64,000 nt of DNA, from assembly GCF_002024165.1 (NCBI RefSeq), contig NZ_MWQN01000001.1, positions 1,860,001 through 1,924,000 of the forward strand, given 5' to 3'. This DNA comes from Embleya scabrispora (GTDB taxonomy: Bacteria > Actinomycetota > Actinomycetes > Streptomycetales > Streptomycetaceae). Within the stretch, counting starts at the first letter, position 1. Every line of letters starts with the position of its first letter. The notes below the pieces were generated by a model. The model did not search any database. It worked only from the letters and a program-made list of their open reading frames with translations, and was not told the DNA's origin. Shown here piece by piece: positions 8,523-18,179 of the stretch. The position numbers and the translations under genes are program-made.

Positions 8523-9017
8523 TCAGACCACCTGGTGCAGCCAGCGCACCGGGGTGCCCTCGCCCGCGTAGCGGAAGGGCTCCAACTCGTCGTCCCACGG
8601 CTTGCCGAGCAACTTCTCCACCTCGGAGCGCAGATCGACCTCGCCCCGCGCCGCCCGGGCGAGCACCGCGCGCAGCCGATCCTCCGGGATCAGGATGTCG
8701 CCGTGCGCCCCCGTGACGGCGTGGAAGATGCCGAGCTCGGGGGTGTTGCTGTAGCGCTCCCCCTCGGCATTGGCCGAGGGCTCCTCGGTGGCCTCGAAAC
8801 GCAGCAGGTGCCAGCCGCGCAACGCCGAGGCGAGGCGCGACGCGGTACCGGGCGCGCCCTGCCAGCACAGCTCGGCCCGCAACATCCCGGGCGCCACCGG
8901 TTGGCGGACCCAGTCCAGACTCACGCGCACGCCAAGAACGCCCGCTGCGGCCCACTCGACGTGCGGGCACAGCGCACGCGGCGCGGAGTGCACGTACAGA
9001 ACTCCACGTGTCGTCAC
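8523..9017 (-). CDS. DUF3145 family protein
   Basis: A 164-residue soluble protein matching the actinobacterial DUF3145 family, recognised by its opening (TRGVLYVHSAPRALCPHVEWA), by RAELCWQG, and by the ending RYAGEGTPVRWLHQVV. Members commonly sit next to fabF in Streptomyces, as here, but convergently oriented. No function is established and no catalytic motif is evident. The start is the ATG at 9017; GGAGG lies about six bases upstream on the minus strand (CTGGAGGTCCCGGTG). Confidence 0.88.
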   Translation of the reverse strand: MTTRGVLYVHSAPRALCPHVEWAAAGVLGVRVSLDWVRQPVAPGMLRAELCWQGAPGTASRLASALRGWHLLRFEATEEPSANAEGERYSNTPELGIFHAVTGAHGDILIPEDRLRAVLARAARGEVDLRSEVEKLLGKPWDDELEPFRYAGEGTPVRWLHQVV

Positions 9018-9345
9018 CGGGACCTCCAGGCTTCAAGGACGAGGTTCGCCTTCCCCAGCGGCCTCAAGCCTTGTCTCGGACTGCCTGTTCGAATCCCGGT
9101 CTTCCATTGTGCCCCACAGACCACGGATGTACCACAGGCACCAGTTGCTGTCCGTAATCACATGTGGGCAATTGTCCGATGTGCAGGAACAATTCGTTAC
9201 TCACCGTCTCGGAATGGTGAGCCACTGCACTCAACGTGCCCGGCCGCCGACGACGCCACTCCCGGCATTGTCGGCCTTCACACGAAGGAGTGACATACCG
9301 TCGATGGACATCGTCGTGTCGATGCTAGGGGGCGGAGGGGGCGGC
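9018..9345. other. divergent promoter region of the DUF3145 and SGNH-hydrolase genes
   Basis: About 330 bases, clearly less GC-rich than the flanking genes, holding the promoters of both divergent genes. A short dyad CTCACC-N10-GGTGAG is present near 9204-9225. No gene or RNA family is recognised. Confidence 0.5.
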
Positions 9346-10317
9346 GTGGGTCGGAAACGACGAGTAGGGGCGGCAACCGCGACGGTGGTCGCGGCGTTGT
9401 TGACGTTGTCCTCCTGCATGGATTCGGGCGACGGCGACGAGGCCGGTCCGGCGGCTGCCGGGGATCGGCTTATTGCCGGGCCGAGCGGTGGGCAAACCCC
9501 GAAGCCCGGCAACCCGACCTCGGCCGAACAGCCCAATGGCAAGGTGCTGTCGCCGGCACCCGAGAATCCACCCACCGCGACCGTGCCGCCCCGGCCCCAT
9601 TCGATGGCGGCCCTGGGCGACTCGATCACCCGGGGGTTCGATACCTGTTCACCCCTCCAGGACTGCCCGGAGAAGTCGTGGGCCACGGGCACCTCGGCCG
9701 ATGTGAACAGCCACGCGAAACGGCTCGGCCTGCCGGCCGACGCCGTGTTCAACAACGCGAAGACCGGCGCGAGAATGACCGATCTGGCGGCTCAGGCCCG
9801 ACAGGCGGTCGGCCAGCGGGTCGACTACGTCACGATCCTGATCGGCGCCAACGACGCCTGTCGGCACACCGTGGACGAGATGACCTCGCCGGGCACCTAC
9901 GAGAGCCAGTTCCGCGACGCGCTGGGCATCCTGCGCACCGGCCTGCCGAACACGCGGGTGCTCGTGGTCAGCATCCCGGACCTGGGTCGCATGTGGGAGA
10001 CCGGGCACGACGAGTTCCTGGCCCGCGCGGTGTGGTCGGTGGGCAACGTGTGCCAGTCGATGCTGGACGACCCGCAGTCGACCAAACCCGACGCGCTGGA
10101 CCGCCGACAGCGGGTCCGCGACCGGGTGACCGCGTACAACGCCAAACTGCGCGAGGTGTGTTCGACCTGGGCCAACTGCCGCTACGACGGCGGCGTGGTG
10201 AACACCCAGCGGTTCGGCAAGAACGACGTGAGCCACTGGGACTGGTTCCACCCGAGCGCGTCCGGCCAGCGCACGCTCGCCGAGGTGACGTCCCGCCAGG
10301 GATACACCTGGGGATAG
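9346..10317 (+). CDS. SGNH/GDSL-type hydrolase lipoprotein
   Basis: Predicted exported esterase/lipase-like hydrolase of about 323 residues. From the GTG at 9346 the protein has a short lysine/arginine start, a hydrophobic segment and the lipobox LTLSSC with Cys24 as the lipidated residue, then a proline/glycine/threonine-rich linker to about residue 85. The catalytic domain shows ALGDSITRG (Ser93), IGANDAC, and the C-terminal DWFHPS (Asp299, His302). I prefer 9346 because GGAGGGG lies just upstream; an ATG at 9304 is also in frame, but it would translate that ribosome-binding site into a poly-glycine run. The substrate is unknown. Single gene, followed by a tRNA on the other strand. Confidence 0.87.
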   Translation: MGRKRRVGAATATVVAALLTLSSCMDSGDGDEAGPAAAGDRLIAGPSGGQTPKPGNPTSAEQPNGKVLSPAPENPPTATVPPRPHSMAALGDSITRGFDTCSPLQDCPEKSWATGTSADVNSHAKRLGLPADAVFNNAKTGARMTDLAAQARQAVGQRVDYVTILIGANDACRHTVDEMTSPGTYESQFRDALGILRTGLPNTRVLVVSIPDLGRMWETGHDEFLARAVWSVGNVCQSMLDDPQSTKPDALDRRQRVRDRVTAYNAKLREVCSTWANCRYDGGVVNTQRFGKNDVSHWDWFHPSASGQRTLAEVTSRQGYTWG

Positions 10318-10452
10318 CCCGTTCGAGTGATTTCACTCCCGGAAACCCTCGGGAGCCCGCTAAGCTCTGACTCGACTACGGAAAAGAGTCGCCTGACAAC
10401 ACACAGCAACCAAGGAGTGGTGACGGCACTCGACGGCGCCGAAAAGAACGGG

Positions 10453-10526
10453 TGGGGCGGGTGGGACTCGAACCCACGGCCAGAGGATTATGAGTCCCCT
10501 GCTCTAACCAGCTGAGCTACCGCCCC
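10453..10526 (-). tRNA. tRNA with CAT anticodon (Met elongator or Ile2)
   Basis: A full cloverleaf on the minus strand: acceptor GGGGCGG/CCGCCCC, D-arm GCTCAGCTGGTTAGAGC, anticodon loop CTCATAA, T-loop TTCGAGT. CCA is not encoded. CAT can be methionine or, after lysidine modification, isoleucine; it is not an initiator type, because the first acceptor pair is a normal G-C. I cannot decide between Met and Ile2 by eye. Confidence 0.93.
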
Positions 10527-10771
10527 TTGCCGTCCACTGCCGGACAGCCTGACGCAGCATAACCGGTCAGGCCCGACCAACGCCCGGGGGGATCCTCGCG
10601 GGCGTTGTCTCATCCTGCCCGAAACCGTTCGGATCCCGCCGTCGATCGCGGACGGTCGATCGTCCGTGCCACGCGCGTCCGCCCGGCCGCTTCACCGCCC
10701 CCGGCGCCCGTCGCGGCGCCGGGGGCGGGGGCGGGGGCGAAGCGGGCGCCGGAGGCGGGGCGGGCGAGGCG

Positions 10772-11746
10772 CTATGCCACCAGGGGCGCCAGGCGAGTGC
10801 ACAGCGTGGTCACGTGGGCGCGCACCATGTCCTCGGTCATCCCGCTCAGCGAGGCGAAGAACCACACCGTCTCGATCGGCGTATCGGCTACGTATGCCCG
10901 GATCTCCCGCGCCGCGTCCTCCGGGGTGGTGTGCAGGAAGTGGCCGGGCGCCGCCGACAACCCGCGTGCCCGCCAGCGGTCCGGGTCGATCGGGCGCGGC
11001 GGCTCGGCCCCGGTGCCCTCTACCGCGTACCGGTGGTAGCCGTCCCACTGGTGCGCGAGGTGGCGGGAGACCACCGGCCAGTCCCGCTCCGGGTCCTCGG
11101 TGATCCAGCCGTTGAGCAGCCCGGCCATCCGCGCGGTCGCCGGATCGTGGCCGCCGGCCCGCAGGCCCTCCAGGTACGGCGCGGCCATCGCCGGGTTCGC
11201 GGTGAGCAGCGACTCGCCGAGCAGCCCGGCCCGCCGCGCGCCCTGCGGCCCCTGGTAGCCCAGCCAGATGCGCGGCCGGCGCTGTACGGGCGGCGGGCTG
11301 ATCGTGCCGGTCTCCCACAACCGGCGGATCTCGCGCGCGCTCGCGTCGGTGGCGCCGAATCGGGTCGCGAGCAGGTCGCCCCGGTCGAAGAGGTCGTACT
11401 CGGGCCTGCGGTAGCCGGTGCCGATGCCCAGTTCCAGCCGCCCGCCGCTGACCAGGTCGACGATCGCGGCCTCCTCGGCCAGGTGCGCGGCGTGGCGCAG
11501 CGGCGCGATGGTGACGCCGGTGCCGATCCGGGCCCGCTTCGTGCGCGCGGCGATCGCGGCGGCCAGAGTGAGCGGCTGGCTGAGGTAGCCGTCGTCGAAG
11601 CCGTGGTGCTCGGTGGTCCAGATCGAGTGCACGCCGAGCCGGTCCGCCTCCTCGCACACCTCCAGCGTGAAGGCGTACAGCCGGGACCAGTCCTGCCGCC
11701 ACTCGACGGGATTGCGCAGGTCCAGATAGATGCCGACGTCGACCAT
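10772..11746 (-). CDS. LLM-class (luciferase-like) flavin- or F420-dependent oxidoreductase
   Basis: TIM-barrel oxidoreductase of 324 residues. Family signs are the opening VGIYLDLRNP, WTTEHHGFDDGY (the EHH substrate/cofactor segment), IGTGVTIAPLRHAAHLAEE, and the core VSGGRLELGIGTGYRRPEYD. It may use FMNH2 or coenzyme F420; sequence alone does not settle this. The ATG at 11746 has GGGGAG six bases upstream; a GTG 15 bases earlier overlaps that site and is less likely. It is divergent from a SnoaL-like gene, and the 108-bp gap holds a dyad shared with other accessory genes of this window, so the two are probably co-regulated and act on related compounds. Confidence 0.88.
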   Translation of the reverse strand: MVDVGIYLDLRNPVEWRQDWSRLYAFTLEVCEEADRLGVHSIWTTEHHGFDDGYLSQPLTLAAAIAARTKRARIGTGVTIAPLRHAAHLAEEAAIVDLVSGGRLELGIGTGYRRPEYDLFDRGDLLATRFGATDASAREIRRLWETGTISPPPVQRRPRIWLGYQGPQGARRAGLLGESLLTANPAMAAPYLEGLRAGGHDPATARMAGLLNGWITEDPERDWPVVSRHLAHQWDGYHRYAVEGTGAEPPRPIDPDRWRARGLSAAPGHFLHTTPEDAAREIRAYVADTPIETVWFFASLSGMTEDMVRAHVTTLCTRLAPLVA

Positions 11747-11825
11747 GCGCGCGCTCCCCACGGGTGGGTGTCCCGACGGGCCGACCCGGGGCGGAGTCCG
11801 GAGCGGTCGTCTGACACCGTGATAT

Positions 11826-11840
11826 CTGACTGGTCGTCAG
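11826..11840. promoter_or_regulatory. dyad operator CTGAC-N5-GTCAG between divergent LLM and SnoaL genes
   Basis: Perfect 5-bp arms with a 5-bp spacer, extended by A/T-rich flanks (ATAT on the left, TTTA on the right). Shape and size fit a TetR-family operator. The same dyad occurs at 43962, 44131 and 61974. Confidence 0.7.
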
Positions 11841-11854
11841 TTTACGGAGGCAGC

Positions 11855-12391
11855 ATGTCGGATTCGATTCCCACCCGGCTCGATCGCCTGGAGGCGTACG
11901 AGGAGATTCGCCGCCTGGCCGCCCGCTACGCACTGGCGCTGGACAGCCGGGACGTGCCGGCGCTGGCCGACCTGTTCGTGCCGGACGTGCGCACGGGGGC
12001 GGGCGGTGTGGGTCGGGCCGCGCTCGCCGAGTGGTTCGATCCGGTGTTGCGCCCGTACGGGATCACCTTCCACCTGATCGGGAACCACGTGATCGACCTG
12101 GTCGACGAGGACCACGCGACGGGTGTCGTGTACTGCCGTCCCGAGCACGAGGTGGGCGACCTGTGGGTGGTGATGCCGATGCAGTATTGGGATCGCTACG
12201 AACGGCGGGACGGGCACTGGTACTTCCGCAGCCGCAAGCCCAGGGCCTTCTACGCCGCCGACGTGCTGGAACATCCGCTGGCCGTCCCGGGGCGCTTCCA
12301 CTTCCCCGACAACCCGATGATCACCGATGCGCAGTTGCCCGAGAAGTGGCCGTCCTGGCGGGAGTTCTGGGCGCGGACCGGGAGCGAGTGA
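11855..12391 (+). CDS. SnoaL-like / NTF2-fold protein
   Basis: A 178-residue cytoplasmic protein with the cone-shaped NTF2/SnoaL_4 fold: an N-terminal helix containing IRRLAARYALALDSRDVPALADLF, then strands ending in WVVMPMQYWDRYERRDGHWYFRSRK. Such proteins act as small-molecule isomerases, dehydratases or hydrolases, or only bind ligands; several are found with catabolic oxidoreductases. ACGGAGG stands about seven bases before the ATG. It is divergent from the LLM oxidoreductase, and the dyad at 11826 lies about 15 bp upstream of the start, where a repressor would block it. The substrate is unknown. Confidence 0.85.
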   Translation: MSDSIPTRLDRLEAYEEIRRLAARYALALDSRDVPALADLFVPDVRTGAGGVGRAALAEWFDPVLRPYGITFHLIGNHVIDLVDEDHATGVVYCRPEHEVGDLWVVMPMQYWDRYERRDGHWYFRSRKPRAFYAADVLEHPLAVPGRFHFPDNPMITDAQLPEKWPSWREFWARTGSE

Positions 12392-12412
12392 GCCGGGGCG
12401 GCCCGGATACGC

Positions 12413-12446
12413 GACAGCGCCCGCCGGTGGACCGGCGGGCGCTGTC
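12413..12446. terminator. terminator after the SnoaL-like gene
   Basis: A perfect inverted repeat, GACAGCGCCCGCCGGT with ACCGGCGGGCGCTGTC and a 2-base centre. It lies 22 bp after the stop and just beyond the 3' end of the convergent tRNA-Asn, so it probably serves both. Confidence 0.88.
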
Positions 12447-12451
12447 GGTGG

Positions 12452-12524
12452 CTCCCGCAATTGGACTCGAACCAATAACCTGCCGGTTAACAGCCGGCTG
12501 CTCTGCCAATTGAGCTATGCGGGA
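12452..12524 (-). tRNA. tRNA-Asn (GTT)
   Basis: Complete cloverleaf on the minus strand: acceptor TCCCGCA/TGCGGGA with discriminator G, anticodon loop CTGTTAA between GCCGG and CCGGC, and T-loop TTCGAGT. CCA is not encoded. Confidence 0.97.
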
Positions 12525-12686
12525 TTGCGTCGGACCGTCTGGCGGCCGCTGCGTGGAATACATTAGCGCATTCCGAGGGGTGGCCCGCACCAGGGTTTTT
12601 CCGGTAGGACCTCACAGGTTGCCTACGCACGTCGCCCGGGTAGGCGCTGACGTGCACGGGCGGGACAAACGACCGCGGAGGACACC

Positions 12687-12983
12687 ATGATCAACAAGCT
12701 CACCTTCGTTACCGGCCTCGCCATCGGCTACGTCCTGGGGGCGAAGGCCGGGCGGGAGCGGTACGAGCAGATCCGCAAGCTTTCCGGCACGGTGGCGAGC
12801 AGCCCGCCGGCGCAGAAGGCCGGGCACGCGGCGGCCGGGCTCGGCCGCGAGGCGGGCGTCAAGGCCGGCCGCGCGATCGGCGAACACCTGCCCGAGCGGG
12901 TGGGTCGGCACCTGCCGGACCGCTTCGGCGGACACGGCACGAACGGCACGTCGGTGACATCACGCCGCGGACAGGGCCTGTAG
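12687..12983 (+). CDS. small YtxH-like protein
   Basis: A 98-residue protein with one N-terminal hydrophobic segment, KLTFVTGLAIGYVLGAKAGRERYEQI, typical of short YtxH-like actinobacterial proteins, followed by an amphipathic, charged C-terminal part. It is probably anchored in the membrane by the glycine-rich helix. Function is unknown. GCGGAGG stands seven bases before the ATG. It is a single gene, with a strong hairpin after it. Confidence 0.82.
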   Translation: MINKLTFVTGLAIGYVLGAKAGRERYEQIRKLSGTVASSPPAQKAGHAAAGLGREAGVKAGRAIGEHLPERVGRHLPDRFGGHGTNGTSVTSRRGQGL

Positions 12984-13010
12984 CACCTCGAAGAGCCCGA
13001 CAACACGCCG

Positions 13011-13064
13011 GCCGGCCCCGGGGTGGACCAACGGGAACCCCCGTGGGTCCACCCCGGGGCCGGC
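13011..13064. terminator. strong bidirectional hairpin after the YtxH-like gene
   Basis: A perfect 19-bp stem, GCCGGCCCCGGGGTGGACC with GGTCCACCCCGGGGCCGGC; the inner ACGGG/CCCGT bases can pair further. It lies 28 bp beyond the YtxH-like stop. Confidence 0.85.
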
Positions 13065-13411
13065 GGCGCGTGCGGACCCGAAACGACCCCGGGACCCCAC
13101 CGGGCCGACGCACGCACGTCTGCGGATCCGCGAACACCGTCCACCGCCTCGAACCCGGCGACCGACGCGGAAGCCGGCAGCACGCCGGGCCGGCGGGTCG
13201 CGGGCACCCGAAGCCGGGCATGGACCCGGTGGCCCGCGCAGACCCGGCGGCACGCCCGACCCGCGAGGTCGCGGGGCGCCGGAGGCGGGGCGTGGATGCG
13301 GTGGTCTGCGTGGGCCGGCGGTGTGCGCCGGCGAGCGGGCGTGGGCGCGAAGGCGTGCCTGAGCGGCGGGTGGCGGGTGTTCGCGGGCGGGCCGTGGGTG
13401 GGTCGGGGTGG
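13065..13411. other. intergenic, nothing recognised
   Basis: About 350 bases between the hairpin and the 3' end of the FGGY kinase-like gene. It is very GC-rich and open in several frames, but no product resembles a known protein. Confidence 0.5.
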
Positions 13412-14884
13412 TCAGTCCCTTCTGTGGCGGCCACTTGTTTCGGGGCTTTCTCGGGGTGGGGCCACGGCGCCCGGGTGCAGGCGGTTGCGCACCTCGCGGT
13501 ACTGGGCCCGGACCGCGTCGCCGAGGGCGAGTTCGTCCTCGTCGGCCCGGGCGAACGTGTCGATCTCCGCGGGCCACTCCGGCAGCACCCCGAACAGCGC
13601 CCAGGCCGCCTGCCGGGCCGCGCCCCGTGCCACGAACCGGCCCGCGAGCGCCGCCGGGGGCACCGCGGTCGGCACCCCGAGCAGCGCGGGCGCGATCCCC
13701 GCCACCGCCGCCGAGCGCGCTCCCGGGCCGATCAGGATCAGCCGCTCCACCGCCACGTCCCGGTCCCGCAGCGCGTCCAGCGCGTCGGAGATACCGCACA
13801 ACATCCCCTCCACCCCGGCGCGCGCGAGCGCCGACGGGGTCATGCTCTCCCGGCGCAGCCCGGTGAGGGTGCCCGCCGCGTGCGGCAGGTCGGGGAGGTG
13901 CTCGCCCTCCAGATAGGGGAGCAGGACCAGCCCGCTCGCGCCCGGCGTGCACTCCAGCGCGATGCGATCGAACTCCTCGGCGTCCACGCCCAGCATCGAA
14001 GCGGTGCCGCGCAGCACCCGGGCCGCGTTGAGGGTGCGCACCAGCGGCAGGTAGCGACCGGTGGCGTCGGCGTACGAGCCGACCACGCCGGCGGGGTCGG
14101 CCAGCGGCACGGGGTGGGCCGCGAAGGCGACGCCGGTGGCGCCGAGTGACACCACCACGTCGCCGTCGGCCAGGTCCGCGCCGAGGGCCAGGGCCGCTTC
14201 GGCGCCGGTGCCGGGCGCGACCAGGATCCCCTCCGGCGTCCGCCCGGCGGCGGCGCCCGGCGGCAGCACGATCGGCGTGCGCGGCACCCGGCCGATGGCC
14301 AGGTGCATGAGGTCCTCGCGCCACTCCCCCGTGGTGGCGTAGTAGCCCGTGGTGGAGGCGTCCGCCCGGTCGGTGACCGGGTCCGGCGGGCAGCCGAGCA
14401 GTTGCCAGGTCACCCAGTCGTGCGGCAGCAGCACGGTGGCGATCCGGGTCACCGCCTCGGGCTCGAACCGGGCGAACCGGCGCAGTTGGGCGATCGCGGA
14501 CGAGGAGTCCGGCACCGCGCCCGTGGCGGCCGTCCACGCGGCCGGGCCGCCGAGCGCGTCGACCAGGTCGGCGGCGGCGCCGGAGGCCGAGGGGTCCTCG
14601 TCGGGCAGCGGATGCCCCAGGATCACCCCCTGGGCGTCCAGCGGCACCGCGCCGTGGTTCTGTGCGGCCACCGCGATCGCCGCCACGCCGTCGAGGAGTC
14701 CGCCCGCCGCGGCCTCCCCGAAGGCCCGCAACCACGCGCCCGGCGTGGTCGAGGCGCCCTCCGCGTACGCGGCGCGCCCCTGGCGCAGCGGCGTACCGGT
14801 CGCGGCGTCGCAGACGAGAATGCGCAACTGGTGCGCTGAGCAGTGCACCCCGGCGACGAGGGTGGGTGTCGGGCTTGTCGGCAT
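13412..14884 (-). CDS. FGGY-family carbohydrate kinase-like protein (xylulokinase-related)
   Basis: A 490-residue protein of the two-lobed FGGY sugar kinase fold. Recognisable segments are DRADASTTGYYATTGEWRED, VVSLGATGVAFAA, YLEGEHLPDLPHAAGTLTGL and VERLILIGPGARS. Xylulokinases normally start with a GxDxST-type phosphate loop and contain a QQHG...WND stretch with the catalytic aspartate. Here the first is VAGVHCSAHQLRI (Asp replaced by His) and the second is AAQNHG followed by PLPDEDPS, so the active site is altered. It may be a kinase for another polyol or ketose, or a non-catalytic homologue. The start is the ATG at 14884. It lies 41 bp downstream of hrdA on the same strand. Confidence 0.8.
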   Translation of the reverse strand: MPTSPTPTLVAGVHCSAHQLRILVCDAATGTPLRQGRAAYAEGASTTPGAWLRAFGEAAAGGLLDGVAAIAVAAQNHGAVPLDAQGVILGHPLPDEDPSASGAAADLVDALGGPAAWTAATGAVPDSSSAIAQLRRFARFEPEAVTRIATVLLPHDWVTWQLLGCPPDPVTDRADASTTGYYATTGEWREDLMHLAIGRVPRTPIVLPPGAAAGRTPEGILVAPGTGAEAALALGADLADGDVVVSLGATGVAFAAHPVPLADPAGVVGSYADATGRYLPLVRTLNAARVLRGTASMLGVDAEEFDRIALECTPGASGLVLLPYLEGEHLPDLPHAAGTLTGLRRESMTPSALARAGVEGMLCGISDALDALRDRDVAVERLILIGPGARSAAVAGIAPALLGVPTAVPPAALAGRFVARGAARQAAWALFGVLPEWPAEIDTFARADEDELALGDAVRAQYREVRNRLHPGAVAPPRESPETSGRHRRD

Positions 14885-14925
14885 GGGCGAATTCTGACAG
14901 CAGACGTAAGCCGAAACGCCAGGGA

Positions 14926-16044
<1,119 letters not shown>

Positions 16045-16183
16045 CTTCCCCAGTCTGCTGTACGAGGGGGCCTGTAGCCGAGAGTCCGGGGGCGGAAATC
16101 TCGCCCGACGTGGGCGATTCGCCCGATTCGGTCCGGCCGGGCGCCGGGGAGGGCATCTTTTGGCCGGCCGAACGGGGCGGCGG

Positions 16184-18121
16184 TCAGCCGCCCGGGGCGT
16201 ACAGGGCCTCGGCGCCCCGGTCGATCAGGGCCCGCTTGTACGTCTCCAGGGTGGTCAACTCCTGCCAGACCCACCCGTACTCCTCCGCGTCGCGGCCCGG
16301 GTCCAGGCGCAGCAGGCGGGACTTGGCGTCGGCGATCCGGCGTTCGGCGGAGAACACCCGCAGCCGGACCAGGTTGCCGTCGGCGTACGCCCGGTCCGGG
16401 TCGGTGCTCAACCGCATGTTCTCCACGGCCAGTTCGGTGACCATGTGCCGCACGGCGTCGTCGGGCGCCGCGACGCGCACCTCGCCGACCCAGTTCGCGG
16501 TCTGCGCGAGGTCGCAGCACACGCCGCCGGCGGTCGCGATCGCCGCGCGCACCGCCGCGTACGGCGGGGCGGTGAACTCGTCCGCCTCGTAGTGGTCGAA
16601 CGCGGGCGCGACCAGCGCGGGCGCCTGGAGCGCGAGTTTGAGCACCTCGCGCTGGACCGCCTGGCACATGTCGCGCGGGTCGGGTCGATAGCCCGCGGGC
16701 CGCTGCGGGGGCGCCTGCTGTCGGCCGTTGGCCGGGGCGGCGGGCCCCTGGGTGGGGCCGCCGCGCTCGCCGCGCGCGGCCCGTTCGCGCTGCCAGCGGT
16801 TGACCTGGGCGACTCGGCCGACCACGAACTTCTCGTCCAAAAAGCCCAGCATCGAGTCGAGTCGGACCGCGTAGGTGTGGCGCAGTGCCTGGTCCTTGAT
16901 GCCGGCGATGACCGGCGCGGCGGCGTCGAGGGCGGCGACCCGGCCCTCGGCGGTGGACAGGTCGTGGCCCTCGATCCGGCTGCGGATGGCGAACTCGAAG
17001 AGCGGGACGCGCGCGTCGATCAGGGCGAGCACGGCCTCGTCGCCCTGTTCCAGGCGCAGGTCGCACGGGTCCAGGCCGCCGGGCTCGACCGCGACGAAGG
17101 TGCGGGTGACGAACTTCTGGTCCTCCTCGAACGCGCGCAGCGCGGCCTTGCGGCCGGCGGCGTCGCCGTCGAAGGTGAAGATCACCTCGCCGCGGAACTC
17201 GCCGGAGTCCATCAGCAGTCGGCGCAGCACCTTGATGTGCTCGTCGCCGAAGGAGGTGCCGCAGGTGGCGATCGCGGTGCCGGCGCCGGCGAGGTGGCAG
17301 GCCATCACGTCGGTGTAGCCCTCGACGATGACCGCCCGGCCGGACTTGGCGATCTCCTTCTTGGCCAGGTCGAGGCCGTAGAGCACCTGGGACTTCTTGT
17401 AGATGGGCGTCTCGGGGGTGTTCAGGTACTTGGGGCCGTTGTCGTCGTCGTAGAGCTTGCGCGCGCCGAAGCCGATCACGTCGCCGGTGATGTCGCGGAT
17501 CGGCCACACCAGCCGGCCGCGGAAGCGGTCCTTCGGGCCGTTGCGGCCCTCGCTGGCCAGGCCGCCCTCCAGCATCTCCTGCGGGGTGAAGCCCTTGCCG
17601 CGCAGGAATCGGACCAGGTTCTCCCAGCCCTTGGGCGCGTAGCCGAGCGAGAACCGCTCCGCGGCGTCCTGCGGGAAGCCCCGGTCGGCGAGGAATCGGC
17701 GGGCGGTCTCCGCCTCGGGGGTGCCGAGCTGGTCGGCGAACCACGCGGCGGCGATCCGGTGCGCCTCGACCAGGCGGGTGCGCCGGCCCTGCTGGCGCCC
17801 GGGGGTGTAGCCGCCCTCCTCGTAGTGCAGCTCGATGCCGTACTGCTGGGCCAGCCGCTCCACGGTCTCGGAGAAGGTGGTGTGGTCCAGGCGCATGACG
17901 AAGTCGAGAACGTCGCCGCCTTCGCCGCAGCCGAAGCAGTACCAGAGGTTCTTGGCCGGGCTGACCTGGAAGGAGGGGGACTTCTCGTCGTGGAAGGGGC
18001 AGAGCCCCTTGAAGTTTCCTCCGCCCGCGTTGCGCAGTTGCAGGTGTTGTTCCGCGATCTCCGCGATGCGTGCCGTCTCGCGGACCCGCCTGACGTCTTC
18101 TTCACGGATACGGCCGGCCAC
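16184..18121 (-). CDS. dnaG: DNA primase
   Basis: Makes RNA primers for replication. It has 645 residues. The N-terminal zinc-binding domain has Cys41, His44, Cys62 and Cys65 (CPFH...CFGC). The TOPRIM core shows VEGYTDVMA and, about 50 residues later, [12 protein letters not shown]. The C-terminal helicase-interaction domain ends with [14 protein letters not shown] chose the GTG at 18121, where homology begins (AGRIREEDV); a GTG at 18151 would add ten residues. It lies 58 bp downstream of dgt and 139 bp upstream of hrdA, all on the minus strand. Confidence 0.96.
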   Translation of the reverse strand: MAGRIREEDVRRVRETARIAEIAEQHLQLRNAGGGNFKGLCPFHDEKSPSFQVSPAKNLWYCFGCGEGGDVLDFVMRLDHTTFSETVERLAQQYGIELHYEEGGYTPGRQQGRRTRLVEAHRIAAAWFADQLGTPEAETARRFLADRGFPQDAAERFSLGYAPKGWENLVRFLRGKGFTPQEMLEGGLASEGRNGPKDRFRGRLVWPIRDITGDVIGFGARKLYDDDNGPKYLNTPETPIYKKSQVLYGLDLAKKEIAKSGRAVIVEGYTDVMACHLAGAGTAIATCGTSFGDEHIKVLRRLLMDSGEFRGEVIFTFDGDAAGRKAALRAFEEDQKFVTRTFVAVEPGGLDPCDLRLEQGDEAVLALIDARVPLFEFAIRSRIEGHDLSTAEGRVAALDAAAPVIAGIKDQALRHTYAVRLDSMLGFLDEKFVVGRVAQVNRWQRERAARGERGGPTQGPAAPANGRQQAPPQRPAGYRPDPRDMCQAVQREVLKLALQAPALVAPAFDHYEADEFTAPPYAAVRAAIATAGGVCCDLAQTANWVGEVRVAAPDDAVRHMVTELAVENMRLSTDPDRAYADGNLVRLRVFSAERRIADAKSRLLRLDPGRDAEEYGWVWQELTTLETYKRALIDRGAEALYAPGG

Positions 18122-18179
18122 GATCGTCGAGTCTACGGGTCCGCCCGACACCCGGGGGCGGGGACGGGTCGGCCCGGGT

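Noticed and set aside
9018-9345. Riboswitch before the SGNH-hydrolase gene
   Set aside because: Only a short dyad is visible; no known riboswitch core could be recognised.
10453-12524. Integrated element between the two tRNA genes
   Set aside because: Both tRNAs look intact, no integrase is present, and no direct repeats of tRNA 3' ends were seen nearby.
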